From Neocallimastix lanati (nom. inval.) (taxonomy: Eukaryota > Neocallimastigomycota > Neocallimastigomycetes > Neocallimastigales > Neocallimastigaceae), in assembly GCA_016946835.1 (NCBI GenBank), contig JACVTC010000001.1, positions 2,263,501 through 2,327,500 on the forward strand: a stretch of 64,000 nt of DNA, written 5' to 3'. The position numbers were made by a program, and so were the translations under genes. Positions 61,916 to 64,000 of the stretch are shown in pieces (the first letter of the stretch is position 1; each line of letters opens with the position of its first letter). The notes beneath the pieces are model-generated. The model saw only the letters and a program-made list of their open reading frames with translations, had not been told where the DNA came from and ran no database searches.

Positions 61916-64000
61916 ATGAGTAGTAAGAATCCCTTTAAGAGACAACTAGGTGATTGGGATTGCCCATATTGTAAAAATATTAATTTTAATAAAAGAGTTG
62001 AATGTAATCAATGCCACAGAAAGAAACCTGACTATATTGATAATGATTATAGGAGAAATGTAAGAAATAATTTTAATAATAACAATATTCATGGTAGAAG
62101 AAGAAGTAAAAGTAATATTAATTCGAAGGATCAATACTCTAACAGATATGACAATAATCAAAGTTCAAACTATCATTATGATAGAGGTAGAAATAATAAT
62201 TTTAGAAATAATCAAAGTTATGATAATAGCTCTAACAAAAGAGATATAAAGTCTAGATTAGGTAAACCTAATAATAATTATTCTAATAATGAAAATAGAA
62301 GTTATGATAGAGGAAATACCTATGATAATAACAATAGAAGTCAAAGAAGTAGACATCAATCATATGATAGAAGCAATACATATGATAGAAATAACAATGA
62401 TTTTAGTGAACATAATTTTGTGGGTGCAAATGAAGTTAGAGGCAATAAGAATGGAATAAATATTGTTAACAGTAGTTTAAATAGTACCAATCGTAATTCT
62501 TTTGATAGAGATAGAGATTATAGTACTGCAAATTATAATTATAGAACTAGAAATAGTGAAAATTTTAATTCAAATGATGATAATTATAATTATTTAAAAA
62601 ATCGTTCTTATAGTGAAGTAAATGTTAAAATTAGTGGAGAAGATTTTATATTTGAAAATAAAAAAAGTAATAGTTTTAATGAGAGTAGTAGGAGAGATGG
62701 ACATCGTAAAGTTGAAATGAAGAATGGTAATATAATCGAAATTACCAAAGAAAGGGACTTTTCTAGAGAACGTAATCGAAAACGCAAATATGATGAAAAT
62801 TCCGAAGATAATACTAAGAAACATCGATACCAAGAAGATATTAATAGTAATGATCAACAGCAACAACAAAAATTAAAATCCTTTGATAGCAATAATATCA
62901 TTGAAGAAAGTCATATCAAAGAATCTAGAAGAAATACAAATAATGAGAAATTATATGATAAAAGATATGAAAATAAATCAGATAATAATGATCATTATCA
63001 TAGAGATAAAGTTCAAAATTTAGATCTTACTAATATGGATGATAGACATAATGATGATTATCATAGGAAAAATAATGAAAGCTATAATAGCCGTGATGAT
63101 CATTATAGTTCTGGAAGACAATATTCAAGAAATAAATATAGTAATAGTTCTCCTCGCGGAAGGGAATATTCACTCGATAGAGATATTAGAAATAAGGAAG
63201 AGTCACATTATAACTTTAATAGAAACAATAGTCATGAACGTTTTAACAGTAGTAGAGATAGTTACAGTAAAGAAAAAAGAGAACATAATCACGATCGTTA
63301 TGATGATTTTAAAGAAAGAAAAAATTATAGTGATAATTATGTTAGAAATAATTATAATCGAAATGAAGACGACTATAATAATGATGAAAGAAATTCTAGT
63401 CATGATAGAAGAAGGCTTAGTCGAGATAGAGGTGAAAATAATGCGAGAGGAGATTACAATAGAAATAAAAGAAATGAAAGTATTGATAGAAAGCGATTTA
63501 ATAATCAAAATTATCACGATTTTAGAAATGATAGAAATAGTAATGGAGATAGAAATTATCGTAGAGGCAGTCGAAATAGTCAAAATCCGTATAATAATAA
63601 TGGTAATAATAGTTTTAATGATAGAAATCACTCACGTAGTTTAAGTAGAAGAAGAAATAATTCTAATGGAAGAAGTGATCGTAGCAGAGATAGGAATGGA
63701 AGTTTTTCAAGAGATAGAAATAGAGATTTATCAAGAGATAGAAATAGAGATTTATCAAGAGATAGAAATAGAGATTTATCAAGGAATAGAAATAGAGATT
63801 TATCAAGGGATAGAAATAGAGATTTATCAAGGGATAGAAATAGAGATTTATCAAGGGATAGAAATAGAGATTTATCAAGGGATAGAAGTAGAGATTTATC
63901 AAGGGATAGAAATAGAGATTTATCAAGGGATAGAAATAGAGATTTATCAAGGGATAGAAATAGAGATTTATCAAGGGATAGAAATAGAGATCCTTCCAGA
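61916..64000 (+). CDS. RanBP2-type zinc-finger protein with RS/RD-rich tail (partial)
   Basis: Single open frame of 695 codons from an ATG at 61916 to the window end, with no intron needed. Residues 12-36 form a RanBP2-type zinc finger: GDWDCPYCKNINFNKRVECN then QC, matching WxCxxC...N...CxxC, a fold that binds single-stranded RNA in ZRANB2, FUS and TEX13-type proteins. The rest is low-complexity, rich in Asn, Arg, Ser, Asp and Tyr, with a short more ordered patch (NVKISGEDFIFENKK, KVEMKNGNIIEITKERDFS). It ends in at least eleven RDLSRDRN octapeptides. The composition resembles SR-type splicing factors, so a nuclear RNA-processing role is likely, but no orthologue can be named. The C terminus is outside the window. 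Confidence 0.85.
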   Translation, partial: MSSKNPFKRQLGDWDCPYCKNINFNKRVECNQCHRKKPDYIDNDYRRNVRNNFNNNNIHGRRRSKSNINSKDQYSNRYDNNQSSNYHYDRGRNNNFRNNQSYDNSSNKRDIKSRLGKPNNNYSNNENRSYDRGNTYDNNNRSQRSRHQSYDRSNTYDRNNNDFSEHNFVGANEVRGNKNGINIVNSSLNSTNRNSFDRDRDYSTANYNYRTRNSENFNSNDDNYNYLKNRSYSEVNVKISGEDFIFENKKSNSFNESSRRDGHRKVEMKNGNIIEITKERDFSRERNRKRKYDENSEDNTKKHRYQEDINSNDQQQQQKLKSFDSNNIIEESHIKESRRNTNNEKLYDKRYENKSDNNDHYHRDKVQNLDLTNMDDRHNDDYHRKNNESYNSRDDHYSSGRQYSRNKYSNSSPRGREYSLDRDIRNKEESHYNFNRNNSHERFNSSRDSYSKEKREHNHDRYDDFKERKNYSDNYVRNNYNRNEDDYNNDERNSSHDRRRLSRDRGENNARGDYNRNKRNESIDRKRFNNQNYHDFRNDRNSNGDRNYRRGSRNSQNPYNNNGNNSFNDRNHSRSLSRRRNNSNGRSDRSRDRNGSFSRDRNRDLSRDRNRDLSRDRNRDLSRNRNRDLSRDRNRDLSRDRNRDLSRDRNRDLSRDRSRDLSRDRNRDLSRDRNRDLSRDRNRDLSRDRNRDPSR
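63709..64000 (+). repeat. 24-bp coding minisatellite (RDLSRDRN)
   Basis: About twelve near-identical 24-bp units (agagatttatcaagggatag + aaat) encoding the octapeptide Arg-Asp-Leu-Ser-Arg-Asp-Arg-Asn. The array reaches the window end, and early units differ by a single base (aagaga vs aaggga), showing homogenisation. Confidence 0.92.

Noticed and set aside
62594-63974. Minus-strand hydrophobic frames (such as INLYFYPL repeats) opposite the zinc-finger gene
   Set aside because: Antisense shadows of the RD-rich coding minisatellite; the plus frame has a clear zinc finger and is open throughout.

Overview
The window is eukaryotic nuclear DNA of extreme AT content, full of spliceosomal introns, homopolymer runs and microsatellites. 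The genes point to an anaerobic gut fungus (Neocallimastigomycota). Three secreted proteins carry the short Cys-rich fungal dockerin modules (CBM10-like, CxxxxGYxCC...WG.E...WC) that anchor enzymes to the fungal cellulosome: two CotH-kinase-family proteins and one GH45/expansin-like protein. The species cannot be named from the sequence. All exon structures below were read by eye from GT/AG borders, reading phase and family conservation.

Layout. 1-2945 (-): N-terminal part of the spliceosomal helicase Aquarius. 3633-5255 (-): tail-anchored protein of unknown function. 5256-14068: gene desert with a foldback element, a small inverted repeat, two decayed coding remnants and a 5'-truncated LINE retrotransposon inserted into one remnant with a 13-bp target duplication. 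14069-16636 (-): CotH-dockerin protein 1. 20696-26029 (+): ten-exon Iks1-type protein kinase, including an apparent 3-nt exon. 27625-29479 (-): CotH-dockerin protein 2. 34893-36469 (+): BTB/POZ protein. 37996-39776 (-): seven-exon GH45/expansin-like protein with three dockerins. 42309-42607: tRNA-derived SINE with 12-bp target duplications. 43269-48450: a 5.2-kb Mutator-like (MULE) transposon with 9-bp target duplication, a transposase broken by one frameshift, and over 2 kb of TTTTA satellite inside its borders. 50081-51971 (-): six-exon secreted protein of unknown function. 53283-54890: decayed second MULE copy with a 351-bp MITE nested in it, again with a 9-bp duplication. 56484-59672 (+): eleven-exon membrane-anchored PDI-family thiol oxidoreductase. 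61916-64000 (+): RanBP2-type zinc-finger protein with an RS/RD-rich tail, open at the window edge.

How the genes relate. The CotH-dockerin proteins and the GH45-like protein probably act together outside the cell in plant-biomass breakdown, and a PDI-family enzyme would suit such disulfide-rich secreted proteins. Aquarius and the zinc-finger RS protein belong to RNA processing. The rest are ordinary nuclear genes spaced by kilobases of repeat-rich AT sequence. There is no operon-like organisation.
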